Assembly (NCBI GenBank): GCA_035772405.1
Contig: JAYKKM010000070.1
Span: forward strand, 777,001 to 841,000
Source: Chrysogorgia sp. JL179-B06
Taxonomy: Eukaryota; Cnidaria; Anthozoa; Scleralcyonacea; Chrysogorgiidae
Length of the DNA: 64,000 nt
Reading direction: 5' to 3'
A program made the translations under genes and the position numbers. The notes below the pieces were generated by a model. The model was given only the letters and a program-made list of their open reading frames with translations, was not told the origin of the DNA and did not search any database. Shown here one piece after another: positions 42,347-52,975 of the stretch. Each line of letters starts with the position of its first letter. Position 1 is the stretch's first letter.

Positions 42347-44710
42347 TTAGGTGAATGTTGTGTCATCAGCATAGGCATCCACCACTGAGTTTACTATCAC
42401 TGAAGGAAGGTCATTTACGGACAAGAGGAACAAAAGAGGTCCCAAGACACTTCCCTGAGGAACGCCGTAGTCAACAGGTAGAGGCGCTGATTTAAACCCA
42501 TCGATGTTGACGAACTGTGAGCGACCATTTAGGTAGTTCCGTAATAGTTCAAGGCCGTTTTCATGTATACCGTACGCTTTTAGTTTGATAAGGAGAATCG
42601 AGTGATCTATAAGGTCAAATGCTTTGCTATAGTCAACAAAAATTACGCCACTGACATTGTCATTGTCAAGGTTGAATAGAATATGATCAATAAGATGTAT
42701 CAGTGCTGTGTCTGTTGAATGTTGTTTGCGAAAGCCGGATTGGAGATGGTACATTAGGTTATTTTCTTTGAGGTAGGTAGATAGAGCATCATGGATATGT
42801 CTCTCATATATTTTAGAAAGGATGGGAAGAACTGAAATAGGTCTATAATTGTCTTTGATTTCCTTACTACCTTGACCTTTGTAGATGGGGTTGATTTTGG
42901 CCGATTTCCACTTGGATGGAAAGCTGTTCGTTGTAATACAGTGATTTATAAGGCGTGCAACAGAACAAGAGATTGCTGATGCGGCTATCTTCAGGATTTT
43001 AGGGCTCAGTCCGTCAGCACCTGTTGCTTTGTAAGAAGGAATTTGTTGAAGTTGAATTTGTACCTTCGAGGACGTTATCAACGGGAGGTAAAAAGGGGTG
43101 TGAAAAGGAATCTTGTTCTTTAGAAAATTTACTAATGACGTATTGTTAAAGTCAAGCATTGTGTTTTTCAGGAGATTTGTCGGCATATTCGTGTAGAAGT
43201 AGTCAAACAGATTAGCAATGTGGTTTTTGTCTTTGATTGTTTTTCCTTCTTCGTCAATGTGTTGAATACAGTTTTCTTTGTTTGACGTTTTTGAAAGGTC
43301 GTTAAGCAGCGACCACAACTTTTTTGGGTTTTTTTGGTTCTCATTTATTTCAGATTTGTAAAATGATTTTTTGGCTAGTCTTATTTTGGTTGTAACCTTA
43401 TGTTTTGCTGATTTAAATGAGGACCAGTCTGACGGATCTTGAGAAGGCAATCCCTGTTTAAGATCTCTTTGTTTATTTCATTGTCAAACCACTTAGGTTG
43501 AGTTTTTCGTTTTATTCTTTTTTGCTTAAGAGGTGCGTGTTTATCTAATATTTCGTTGAAGATAGCGTACCATGAATCGGTTATGTCATCTGTCGTTTCA
43601 AAAACAAAGGGAACGTCCCATGGGGCAGCATTTAGGTCTTTCACAAATTCGGTTTCGTTTAGATTTTTCAAATTCCTATACTCGATCGATAAGTGGTTCG
43701 TACAATGGTTTGGTGATTCCTTATTATTCGTTTTGAAACGTCGGTTTATAAAAATTGGTAAATGATCAGATAGGTCTGTCTCTTGAAAAAGCTGTATTTT
43801 GAATTCTGTCAGGATGGCTTACCCAAATGTGATCAAGGCAGGTTTTTGACACCGGTCGGGTTATACAATTTACGATCTGGGTCAGGTGCAAATTTTTCAA
43901 GGTCTTTACCAAGCCGTGTTTTTTAAAATTTGCATTGTCTAATGCATTAATATTAAAATCACCCATGACTATCATCTCGAGGTTTTCAGTGATATAAGCG
44001 TTTTCGATATTTTCCCCGATATTTGTATTAAGTTCTTTATTAGCTGAAGGAGGTCGGTATACTCCAGATATCAATAACGGTCTATGTAATTTGTGTGGAC
44101 ATACCTCAAGCCAAAGGATTTCGATGTCATTCAGTTCAAGGTCTGAACGGCGTCTGACTATCAAATTCTCATTTGTATAGACCAATATTCCTCCGCCTAC
44201 CTTTGCTTCACGATCTTTTCGGTGGAGATTATATCCCGGTATTTGAAAATATGAACTTGGCACGTTTGTTGAGCAGAAGGATTCACTTAATATTAAGATG
44301 TCGAGTTTGTCTTGAAGATTTCTATTACTTAGTAGTGACTGAGAGATCTCCTCGAACTTGGCATTGGTTAGTCGTTGAATATTCCATTGAGCGATGGAAA
44401 CACCTTTGTTGTTTTTTGGTGCACTCAAGTTTATAGGTCCAGGGTTTGCAGAAATATCTCCAGCCAGCAGTATATATTTGGCAACAAGGGCAGCGTTTAC
44501 CAGTTTCAGGGCTTTTAGCAGTTTGAGGCACCAGTTTATTCCTTTGACACTAGCGCTCTTCGTTGGTTTATTAAATCCATTTAGGGCAGGTGGCAGACTT
44601 AATTTCGTCGATAGATGAAGGTGGTCAAGGTCTTCCTTAGTAGAATAGTGTTTCGAGGCTGATTTACTCTCAGGATGACGGCGTAGGATTAATAAAATAA
44701 TCAGAATCAC
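42347..44710 (-). pseudogene. LINE ORF2: 2A-like motif, EEP endonuclease and reverse transcriptase, 3'-truncated
   Basis: In minus-strand order: an N-terminal basic region with LLAGDISANPGP (residues 81-92); an EEP endonuclease (SIAQWNIQRL, ILILSESFC, GGGILVYTNE, SGVYRPPSA, MGDFNINAL, LDHIWVS) that slips one base at about 43795 before its last SDH motif; a linker; and, after a second slip near 43450, RT motifs SYKATGADGLSPKIL, WKSAKINPIYKGQGSKEI, NYRPISVLPILSKIYE, LQSGFRKQHSTDTAL, FVDYSKAFDLIDH, PQGSVLGPLLFLL and YADDTTF. The element stops right after YADD at about 42347, so the thumb and 3' end are missing, an unusual 3' truncation for a LINE. A CR1/L2-like assignment is likely. An upstream Cys-rich frame (44891-44711) may be its 5' part. 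Confidence 0.8.
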
Positions 44711-45059
44711 TAGAGCCGCTGAAGCATGATTGGCACAGTGAGCATCTCACCGCCAATATATGCAAGCACTCCGTATTTAAGCTCCGTCCTTTACGAAACT
44801 GGCAATGACGACAAAAAGGTAGGCTACTTTCACGATTTTGGTGAAATATAAGGGCATAAATAAGCTGAAAATAATCTTTGAAACTGCGCAATTGGCAGAG
44901 TGTTTACTTGGTCCATCTAGATGAATATCATGCCGATCAACAGTAGACTTGTTGTAGTCTGAATTGGTGCACGAAGGGTCATGGCAATTTTCACTTTAAA
45001 TTTATTCTTATGTAATCCATCGTGAATTGTTTGTATTGATTAGCGACGAGCATGGCGGT
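44711..45059. other. LINE 5' flank, no independent gene
   Basis: The minus-strand frame 44891-44670 has FCRHCQ and VRCSLCQSC cysteine pairs and precedes the LINE ORF2 start. It could be its 5' extension or an ORF1 remnant. The sequence beyond 44900 is unassigned. Confidence 0.35.
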
Positions 45060-46135
45060 TAAAGATTCCCCATCAATCGCGAATTTCACTTTGAAGATGA
45101 CAGCAAGAGGTAATCCCTCCGATTTCAGTTGAGTGTCTGTTGCTTGTGCAAGCCACTTGAAGAAGAGTTACTGCGAATGGGGAGGTTGGCTGCATAGCCT
45201 GGTGATTGTCAGGAAGAAAGACAATAAGATTAGAGTATGCATGGCTCAAATCTTAAATCGAGCAGCAATACGTGAACACTTTCCCATGCAGACCATGGAA
45301 TATATCCTCAGTAGAATGCCCAATGCAAAGGTTTTCAGTGTCCTCGATACCTGTCATGAGTTTTGGCAGGCGAAATTAGCCAATTAGAGCAGAAACCTAG
45401 CCACCTTTAATACCCTTTTCGTTGGATACCATTTGGAATTGCATCAGCACCTGAGGTGTTCCAGATTTGTTTCAAGACAGACGGATATGTCCAATTTGTT
45501 TCAAAACATAGACGGGGTGGAAGTTAGTGATTGTAGATGACTTGGGAGTGTGGGGAGATGTTCAGCAGGATGATGACTTCGAAGTAATCAAAGAAATGCC
45601 AACCCCTACTAACTGCGAAGAGTTGCAGAGATTCTTGGGCGTTGTTATGTACGTGGCTAAATTCATTCCAAATATGGCTCAGGCGAGTGCTCCAATGTGC
45701 CAGCTGCTTGAGAAAGAGGTTGAATGGGTCTGGGATCAATCTCATGAGCAGGCATTTACAAGTTCGAAAAGAGAAATTACTAATGTTCTAACGTTTTTCA
45801 ACCAAAATGAACTGTTCCAAAGGAACGGGAGCAGTGATTCTACAAAACATCCGTCCAGTGCCATATACGTCAAAGGCGTTGATTAAGTGTCAACAGAATT
45901 ATTCACAGAAAGAGAGAGATTACCGATAATGCTTGGTTGCAAACATTTTCACATTATTTATGCGAACAAAGTGAAGTAACAGTTGAATCTGATCATAAAT
46001 CATTGGAAGTGATCTTAAAGAAATCCCTCTATCAAGCTCCGACTTCAAAAACAAGAGGGTAAAGTCATATGCAATAAAGTAAAGTATATTTCTGACAGCC
46101 ATCTGGTTATCGCAGATGCTTTACCTAGAGTTAAT
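45060..46135 (+). pseudogene. Gypsy (Ty3-type) RT and RNase H remains
   Basis: The plus-strand stretch reads LHSLVIVRKKDNKIRV, then LNRAAIREHFPMQTMEYILS and RMPNAKVFSVLDTCHEFWQA (RT motif A, Asp kept), then a stop. The motif with YxDD survives as VIVDDLGVWG near 45527. It is followed directly by IKEMPTPTNCEELQRFLGVV, MYVAKFIPNMAQASAPMCQL and LEKEVEWVWD (RNase H hinge), so the piece between them is deleted. RNase H traces (QNYSQKERDY, then a DHK/SDH-like segment and a closing LPRVN) run to 46135 in changing frames. Several stops and slips leave no enzyme. Protease, integrase and LTRs were not recognised. Confidence 0.7.
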
Positions 46136-46243
46136 TGATTGTTGCGGGGTAGTCATGTGACGGTCGTCAGGAATATCTGATATTGTGTATTTCGTTTTGA
46201 GTTAGCGAGACGTTTTGTAATGGGCGGATGCTTTTGATGAGAA

Positions 46244-46767
46244 TCAAACTGCTTTTAATTTAGTAGGGCAAAGTTTCCACATTTCCCAAGAGTAAAAATT
46301 CCACAGAGTAAAAGCTTCTTCGACATCTGGCAAGGTTTCCACAACTGACTTATCGGGATACAACAATTTGTATGCATTGTTACAATTAACCAAATCTCTG
46401 TTGAAGCAGCCATGTTCTTCAACAGCAACAGACAATAATGCATCTGCAGTTATTTCACCGGAAACCTTTATTGGCAAATTACTTCCTTTTCTCAGCAGAT
46501 ATCACACCAACTTGAATTGTGGCGTCTACCTGTTCTTTTTTTTTCCTTTTTTGCACTCTTATGCGAAAACGTCTGTCTACTTGCTTCTTCGCACACATGG
46601 TGGAAATCGGCGTATGACATAGGCTTCTTTGGCTGAGGTTTCACTGTTGTATTTGTCGAACTTGACGAAGATTTCGAAGCATCATTTCCCCCTTTCACTA
46701 AGGTACTACAATTGTGACAGTACTTAGCAGATAAAACCAACGAAAGACCACAGCTTCTACAAAACAT
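46244..46767 (-). pseudogene. 5' half of a zinc-ribbon/HECT-family gene
   Basis: Starts MFCRSCGLSLVLSAKYCHNC: two CxxC pairs forming a zinc ribbon. It continues through SKSSSSSTNTTVKPQPKKPM, DFHHVCEEASRQTFSHKSAK and KKEKKRTGR. After one-base slips near 46530 and 46480 it reads NLPIKVSGEITADALLSVAV, EEHGCFNRDLVNCNNAYKLL and YPDKSVVETLPD. This order (ribbon, basic linker, LPIKV..A..LL..AVE.H, then Y.LLYPD) is the N-terminal half of the same multicopy family as 10618-11657, whose second half is a HECT ligase. Here the sequence ends before HECT. The two regions are different copies (opposite strands). Confidence 0.55.
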
Positions 46768-46887
46768 TCTACACGCACATAATGAAAATTGCACCCAACA
46801 TTCATCACCCGCAATCAGCGATTCGACCGCGGTTATAACATAGTATATATAACATGCGACAGTGGCTAAAAATCATTATAAACTTAT

Positions 46888-47235
46888 CAGACCATATTCT
46901 TTTGTTCTTCGTCGGTTTTTAACTTTTCCGTAATGACCTTCATTCTAAAAGCAGGCGGTGGTATTTGATTTCTCTGGGGAATGCGGGGTTGAAAGTTATT
47001 ACGGCAAAATAAAAACCGGGCACCAGGTTATTACGCAAAAATAACCTCCGACCAATTTATCTTGAAAATTAGCATAACAAATATTTATTGTATTTGGAAC
47101 AAAACCATCCATCCATGCATACACACAACGTAATAATAGAATGCATTTCCAATTCCCTAATTTCTCTCTTTTTAAAACAAGTTATTTGAAGCATGATAAT
47201 TAGAAAACCTCCGAAGAACAAAAGAATATGGTCTG
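46888..47235. mobile_element. 348-bp inverted-repeat element
   Basis: CAGACCATATTCTTTTGTTC (46888 on) and its complement (ending 47235) form 24-bp perfect ends. The similarity continues weakly inward (TCGGTTTTTAAC versus AGGTTTTCTAAT). No coding capacity. Confidence 0.75.
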
Positions 47236-47251
47236 CTGAGCATATAAACAA

Positions 47252-47353
47252 GTTAAAGTACTTGGGTATCGGTTTTTATTCAATTGTAAAGACCTCGGGC
47301 CTGCGGCCCTCGGTCTTCACAGTTGAATAAAAACCTCCCCCTCGTACTTTAAC
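47252..47353. repeat. 102-bp hairpin just upstream of the Penelope-like ORF
   Basis: GTTAAAGTAC...GTACTTTAAC are the outer ends. GGTTTTTATTCAA(T/C)TGT(A/G)AAGACC forms the middle and GGGCC TGC GGCCC the tip. It lies about 100 bp before the Penelope-like coding region, so it may belong to that element's 5' region. Confidence 0.7.
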
Positions 47354-47449
47354 CTATATTTCCAAACTCATAACACGTTTTCACTCATAATTTCTTATAT
47401 TTTCAACAAAACAAATATTATAAATTAAACCACTCATTTATCAACTACA

Positions 47450-49352
47450 GATGCAACATGTATACTACCCACACCAGACAATTCAAACCTTCTTGAATAC
47501 ATTTCACATATATACCATGATTTAAAAACACACACACAACAAACTAACAGAACATGTAACATCTCACCCACTGAACTTAACTCAATAAATCAACTTAGAA
47601 GCAATAATGATCTCATAATCAAACCAGCAGATAAGGGAGGAGCCATTGTAATCTGGCCCAAAAATGACTATCTTGCTGAGGCTTATAAACAACTCAACAA
47701 CACCAATCACACAAACAAATCACTAATGACCCAACACAACCATTATTACAACAAATTAGAACGCTAGTTAAACAACTATACAATGAAAATATTATAGACG
47801 ACACAACTTTCAAATACTTATGGCCACAAACTACTACCAGAATGCCTATACTATATCTACTTCCCAAAATACACAAACCAGACATACCAGGCAGACCAAT
47901 CATTTCAGGTTGTGGAGGTCCTGCAGAAAAACTGTCAGTTTTCTGATCACCTTCTCAAACCGTTAATGAAAACTATACCATCCTACATTCAAGACACAAC
48001 TGATTTTCTTAAGAGTATTTTCACTGAATGAAAATCTACCTACCAACCCCATACTGATCACTATAGATGTAAAAAGTCTATATACCAACATACCTAATGA
48101 TGAAGGTATAAAAGCCTGTACTGACATGTTACAAGATAACAGCCCAACCAACATCAACACAGAACACATGAGTGATATACTCACACTCATACTCCAGAAT
48201 AACTTTTTTACATTTAACAAACGAAACCTTCCTACAAATTCACGGTACTGCAATGGGTTCACCCATGGCCCCCTCCTATGCAAACATATTCATGGCAGTC
48301 CTTGAAAAACAAATGCTTCAAAATGCACCTGATGGACTGGTACCATTTGAATGGATCAGGTTCATAGATGACATTTTTGCATTGTGGACCCATGGAATTG
48401 ATACATTGCATAAATTCCTTGATTACATCAACAATTTCCACCCAATAATAAAATTTGACTACACATACTCCCACCAATCAGTTAATTTCCTGGATACTAC
48501 CATTTACATCAACAAAGACAACCAATTTGGATCAGACCTATACATCAAACCCACAGACAGAACATTATTACACAATGACTCCTTCCACCCACCATCGTGC
48601 AAGGAAGGCATCATCTTCAGCCAGGCATTTAGATATCGACGTATTATCACAGACAACAAACTGCCACATAAAAAACTTGACAACCTTTCATTATACTTGT
48701 TAACAGAGGACACAATCCAACCACAATTAACAAAGCATTTTTACAAGCTCAACAATACACACAATACGAACTACTATACAAGGAAAAACACCCTAATAAC
48801 AAAACACATTAAAGTGCCTATAACGTCTGTGGGGATTTAACATGTTTGTAATCTATGGATTATCCTGAGATAAATTGTAATATATCTTGTCAGCTGAAAA
48901 TGTCATCTTCATACACTTTTTTGCTGTTAAAGTTGACGGAAATGACGTCAAATCGGGAATCTGTCTATATGAAAACCTCTTTACAGATGCCCGATTTGAC
49001 GTCATTTCCGTCAACTTTAACATCAAAAAAGTGTATGAAGATGAGATTTTCAGCTGACAAGATATATTACAATTTATCTCAGGAGAATCCATAGATTACA
49101 AATATGTTAAATCCCCACAGACGTTATAGGCACTTTAATAACAAAACACATTCTACCCCATTCAACAACAACACAACACACATTGGACAAATATTACGTA
49201 AACATTGGCACATAATCGAAAATGACCCAACATTGAGCATTCTCTGGCCAGAAGCTCCAATTGTAGCATACCAAAGATATAAGAATCTTAAAGATTCTCT
49301 TGTATGCACAAAACTGCGAACCGACACCACAACAAACACAGGTACACAATAA
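47450..49352 (+). pseudogene. Penelope-like element reverse transcriptase
   Basis: In plus-strand order: NLLEYISHIYHDL, NDLIIKPADKGGAIVIW (about 47606-47656), LLPKIHKPDIPGRPIISGCG (about 47860), IHGTAMGSPMAPSYANIFMA, FIDDIFALWTHGI (catalytic Asp pair at 48367-48372), VNFLDTTIYINKDNQ, LYIKPTDRTLL, SFHPPSCKEGII, then after the insert ILRKHWHIIENDPTLS and EAPIVAYQRYKNLKDSLV. The IKPADKG, LPKIHKP and (F/Y)xDDIF motifs identify Penelope-like RTs, which are related to telomerase. Frame slips occur near 47760, 47945, 48030 and 48170. An inverted-repeat element interrupts it at 48811-49135. No GIY-YIG endonuclease was recognised after 49352. Confidence 0.75.
48811..49135. mobile_element. Foldback element inside the Penelope-like ORF
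   Basis: The ends AAAGTGCCTATAACGTCTGT and the complement are inverted over more than 140 bp per arm (with TGGGGATTTAACAT, ATCTATGGAT, GTCAGCTGAAAATGTCATC, GTTGACGGAAATGACGTCAA). The element is bounded by TTAA if AGTGCC is taken as its tip. A 17-bp direct repeat TAATAACAAAACACATT also flanks it (48794-48810 and 49136-49152). Confidence 0.85.
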
Positions 49353-49419
49353 CTATATACCACAACATAACACACACCAACCAACACTACTACTACACAA
49401 CATAATTCAATTTTCTGGT

Positions 49420-49929
49420 AGCTAAACCAATATTTTATGCTGTCCAAATCCCACTACTGGAATGCCAACTGGAACTTCAATAAACAAGCCAAATAAATCC
49501 TCCAAGACTACAGTACACTACAGTAACTATGATGATAAAGACAAACCAGATAAACCAACAGTTCTACAATCAAGATAACTACAATAATAATAAACTGACC
49601 AAAAGCCAAGAGAACTCCATAAACATTATGAGACATTTCCTTCTGCACCGTATTTTTTATTGATTTCGATGCTCCTATAATAGCTAAACCAATATTTTAT
49701 GCTGTCCAAATCCCACTGCTGGAGTGCCGACTGGAACTTCAAGAAACAAGCCAAATAAATCCTCCAAGACTACGCTACAGTAACCCTATGGTGATAAAGA
49801 CAACCCAGATGACCAACGGTTCAACAATCAAGATAACTTCAATATAAACTAACCACTGGCCAACAACCGTAAACATTATGGAACATTTCCTTCCACACCA
49901 TATTTTCGATTAATTTCTATGCTCCTATA
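49420..49929 (+). repeat. 262-bp tandem duplication downstream of the Penelope-like ORF
   Basis: AGCTAAACCAATATTTTATG starts at 49420 and 49682. Both copies continue with CTGTCCAAATCCCACT, GCCAAATAAATCCTCCAAG and ATTTCCTTC...TATGCTCCTATA. Divergence is about 15-20% by eye. Tandem copies at element ends are known for Penelope-like elements, so this may be part of its 3' pseudo-LTR. Confidence 0.8.
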
Positions 49930-50283
49930 CATTCGAAAGATAATTAATCTGATATACACCACATATCTCACACTACAAGAAATGCAATTAGTGTACAGCA
50001 CTTCCTTTATACACAGATTTTTACCACAATGTAATTTAATTAATAGATGCTCTCGTATCCACACTTACAGTACACACATACAATTCTAGTCTCGGCAGAT
50101 GACTGGGGGACCTCTACCGATGCTAACCCTTGTCCTAACCCACATCACCTACAGTACTGCTCAGAAATAACAGTGCGTCTGCGTCTCGGTTGCGTTCGTC
50201 TTGCGTCTCTGTTGCGTTCGTCTTGCGTCTCTGTTGCGTTCGTCTTGCGTCTCGGTTGCGTTCGTCTTGCGTCTCGGTTGCTT

Positions 50284-51069
50284 CAGGGGCGGTCCTTACT
50301 CAACCGGACGCAAGGCTCGGCATAACCGAAGTTGTTCCGAGTGTATACGTCGGAAACGCTGATGCCTATATTGTTTTGATATCAAATTTTGACAGATTTT
50401 ATGTGTGCGTTTATTAACGCGGAATAAATAGATCCTAGTCAAATTCCTAATCCTAGGCTTCTCTTAGGCTTTTGAGGACTCTGTAACGTATTAAGTTTTG
50501 GGGAAAACGGGCTGTTTGCTTTGCGAGGTCTCGTTTCTCCGGAATTAAAGTTTTTTAGACGGTTTGGACGTACACTAGTGTTATCAAACGGGAAGCCTAT
50601 CCGCGCGAATATTCACGCTGATAAAAATTCAACTGGTACCATGTAAACGGGACCGGAGACTTGACTCCGTAGTCCGTAATTAGAACACGGTTCTCATTCG
50701 GAAACTTTGTGACATCATCAATGACAATGTCTGAAACAGTCAAACTTTGTTGACACACGTGGAGTGACATTTTTTGTCGGAGACCTTGTCGTGTGTTATC
50801 ACTGTGTTATCACTTGTCGTGTGTTATCTACCGTTATAGCAGTGTCAGAATTTTTAAAAAGTATAAAATAAAACAATTCCGAAAAATGCCATCCTTAAAA
50901 ACGCAATATAGGAGTTAAAACAAGAGGAAACTATTGTAAACATGATATTTCGATTTTATTAACAAAGTCATCTTCAGACAAGTGGAAATACACAAACAAC
51001 GACCAGCCGACAAATTTAAATATCTATATTATTTACAAGCTTAAAGCATAAACGATTTCGCACGTTTGT
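50284..51069. other. No gene; interior of the hAT-type element
   Basis: TTGTCGTGTGTTATC is repeated three times near 50786-50831. Otherwise unassigned. Confidence 0.35.
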
Positions 51070-51297
51070 TCATAAATTTTCGGCAAGAAACACTAACATG
51101 TTCGCCTTGTTCGGCTTAAGCTGGACTCGCTTTGCCGTTATTATTTGTCCAGCTTTGCTGAATAGTCTTTCAGTCGAAGCGCTGCTTGCTGGAATCGCCA
51201 GATATCGTCGGACATACTGCGAAAGGAGAGGAAAATCATTTACATGGACATCAGTTATTGTTTTCAAGCGCTCAACCGCCGTTTGTGTTAATCCCAA
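51070..51297 (-). pseudogene. hAT transposase C-terminal dimerisation domain
   Basis: The frame reads VNDFPLLSQYVRRYLAIPAS, SASTERLFSKAGQIITAKRV, QLKPNKANMLVFLAENL and stops at 51070. FPLL...ARRYLxIPASSAxxERxFSxxG.I...KR..L...N...L.FL is the hallmark dimerisation region of hAT transposases (ZBED-like group). Only this last 75-codon part is present. The catalytic RNase-H fold and BED finger are missing upstream. It sits inside the minisatellite-ended element at 50149-52402. Confidence 0.75.
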
Positions 51298-52002
51298 TGG
51301 TGGGTGGTGTTGCTAAAATTATAGTTATGAATCACACTTATTGTGTTTACAACCAGGCTACTCGCTTTTAAACCGATACGCTTTCATCACTTGAATTCGC
51401 AAATGCCGTCATACACGCGTTTTCTCAACTTTACCGAAACTAATTGCCGAAAAAGAGAGATGAAGTTGTCAAGTTGAAACTTTCAATATTTTCGATATGC
51501 GAAAAATCGAATATCGAATATCGTATTTTTGAAATATCGATATATTGCATCAGCCTATGTTCACCACCTTTTCGCCTGTATCCTTGTAATATATACATAT
51601 GTTATCAATATATATGACTCATGTCACAAAAGCGTGCGGAAGTCACAAGCGTAATATATTTTTGTCCTAAGTGGCCGCATAATAACATACCAAGGAAAAG
51701 TAACGAAATAAGATTGTAAGAATGAGTCTCCGTTTTTCGAGGCGGATAAAACTATGGCAATTCTGTCCACAAATAGAATTAAGGATCAACATGTGGAAGG
51801 TGGAGTAGGAGAATGGCGAATACGAGGCACTGATTATCAAACTTCATGGTAAGTACAGTATGTTTACATCAAAGTGGTTTAATTCAATGTTGCAAGTTTG
51901 TTCCAAGGTCCTTCTTCTTCAAGCATTTTCGTAATTCGTACGGTTGAAATTCCGGTAGACTTCAACGAAATAATTCTGTTCCTCACGTATTCCGAAAGCT
52001 TA
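51298..52002. other. No supported gene; interior of the hAT-type element
   Basis: ATATCGAATATCG-type palindromes occur near 51505-51545. A plus-strand exon-like frame (51720-51848, ending at GTAAGT) has no recognised domain. Confidence 0.35.
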
Positions 52003-52095
52003 GGCCCAGGTCAAACGTAGAACATTTCATGAGTCGAACTCAATGCCATTTGCATTGAGTTTGACTCATGAAATGTTCGACGTTTGACCCGGGCC
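52003..52095. mobile_element. 93-bp foldback MITE with TTA flanks (Harbinger-like)
   Basis: GGCCCAGGTCAAACGTAGAA (left) and, inverted, GGCCCGGGTCAAACGTCGAA (right) continue through CATTTCATGAGTC to a central ATGCCATTTGCAT. TTA lies on both sides (52000-52002 and 52096-52098). A GGCC terminus with a 3-bp TTA duplication fits Harbinger. Confidence 0.85.
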
Positions 52096-52403
52096 TTACC
52101 CATCACTATTACTGTAAACACTGTCGCTACTTGTGGTTGTTGACGTTCGTTCCGAAGTGAGACGAACACACTACGAACCTTGCGTCTCGTGGAACGCAGC
52201 TTCAGTCAACCGCAAGACGCACGCATACTAATCGCAAGACGCACGCATACTACCCGCAAGACGCACGCAGACGAACCGCAAGACGCACGCAGACGAACCG
52301 CAAGACGCACGCAGACGAACCGCAAGACGCACGCAAACGAACCGCAAAACGATCGCGTCTTGGGCTCGGTTTTTGTTAGGTTATTTCTGAGCAGTACTGT
52401 AGT

Positions 52404-52975
52404 TCAACAAGTGTACCAAGCGGTTTGTTGTCATCGATCTTGATGTTGTAAACATAGCGATCACTTCTTTCATTGATAACTTCCACTTCTGGTGTTACCT
52501 TTGGCTTTGCCTTCGGTTGGAAAATTATGGCGAATTTCTTTTAGGCAAAAGGCAAATTTCGTAGCGGCCTCAAAATGTGAGCTTGCTTCTACCAGTGACT
52601 CTATTTCACTTCTTTTCACTGTAAAGTTCAACGCTTTATGAGGCCAAAGTGGATGGACGGCAGAGAGCTTTCACGCGCTTGCGAAGACCTTCGATCGCGA
52701 GAGTACTATTACTTTACCAGGGAAGGGTAGGACAAAATAAATGTACATTTTAGCATGCGCGTTTGATATGCGCAGAGCACACCGACCATGTCGATTTTTG
52801 GCAGGCAACTCTCCTCTCTTATTTCTTCCCCAATCCCCAGCTGTCCCCTCTTCGTCAATCAATCCCTTCACAATCCCTATACTTCCCTGCAATCCCAGCC
52901 AAAACATTGCTCGTACAGCCTTGGAAGCGATTTGACTTGGATAAAAGAAGCCACAGAGTTGCCTGCGGAGGAGGC
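52404..52975. other. No supported gene; dispersed repeat joined to a Nanos-like remnant
   Basis: The minus-strand frame 52985-52671 and the plus-strand frames here lack domains. 52870-52903 is the 34-bp block shared with 2959-2992. The right part (to 52975) is where the Nanos-like frame at 52976-53218 runs into unrelated sequence. Confidence 0.45.

Larger units (their letters stand above)
50149..52402. mobile_element. hAT-type element whose inverted ends are 22-bp minisatellites
   Basis: CTACAGTACTGCTCAG and AAATAAC begin the left end (50149); the exact complement closes the right end (52379-52402). Just inside each end lie tandem 22-bp repeats in opposite orientation: TTGCGTCTCTGTTGCGTTCG-like at 50173-50283, and CGCAAGACGCACGCAGACGA-like at 52211-52360 (about six copies). 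A hAT transposase C-terminus lies inside (51070-51297). The terminus CAGTACTGCTC is compatible with hAT. No 8-bp duplication is visible: the 8 bases outside are different. Confidence 0.5.

Noticed and set aside
49876..50064. Possible GIY-YIG endonuclease of the Penelope-like element
   Set aside because: The frame is on the opposite strand and lacks the GIY...YIG motif.
51720..51848. Exon-like frame ending at GTAAGT
   Set aside because: Good donor but no recognised protein, no clear acceptor, and it lies inside a mobile element. It needs transcript evidence.
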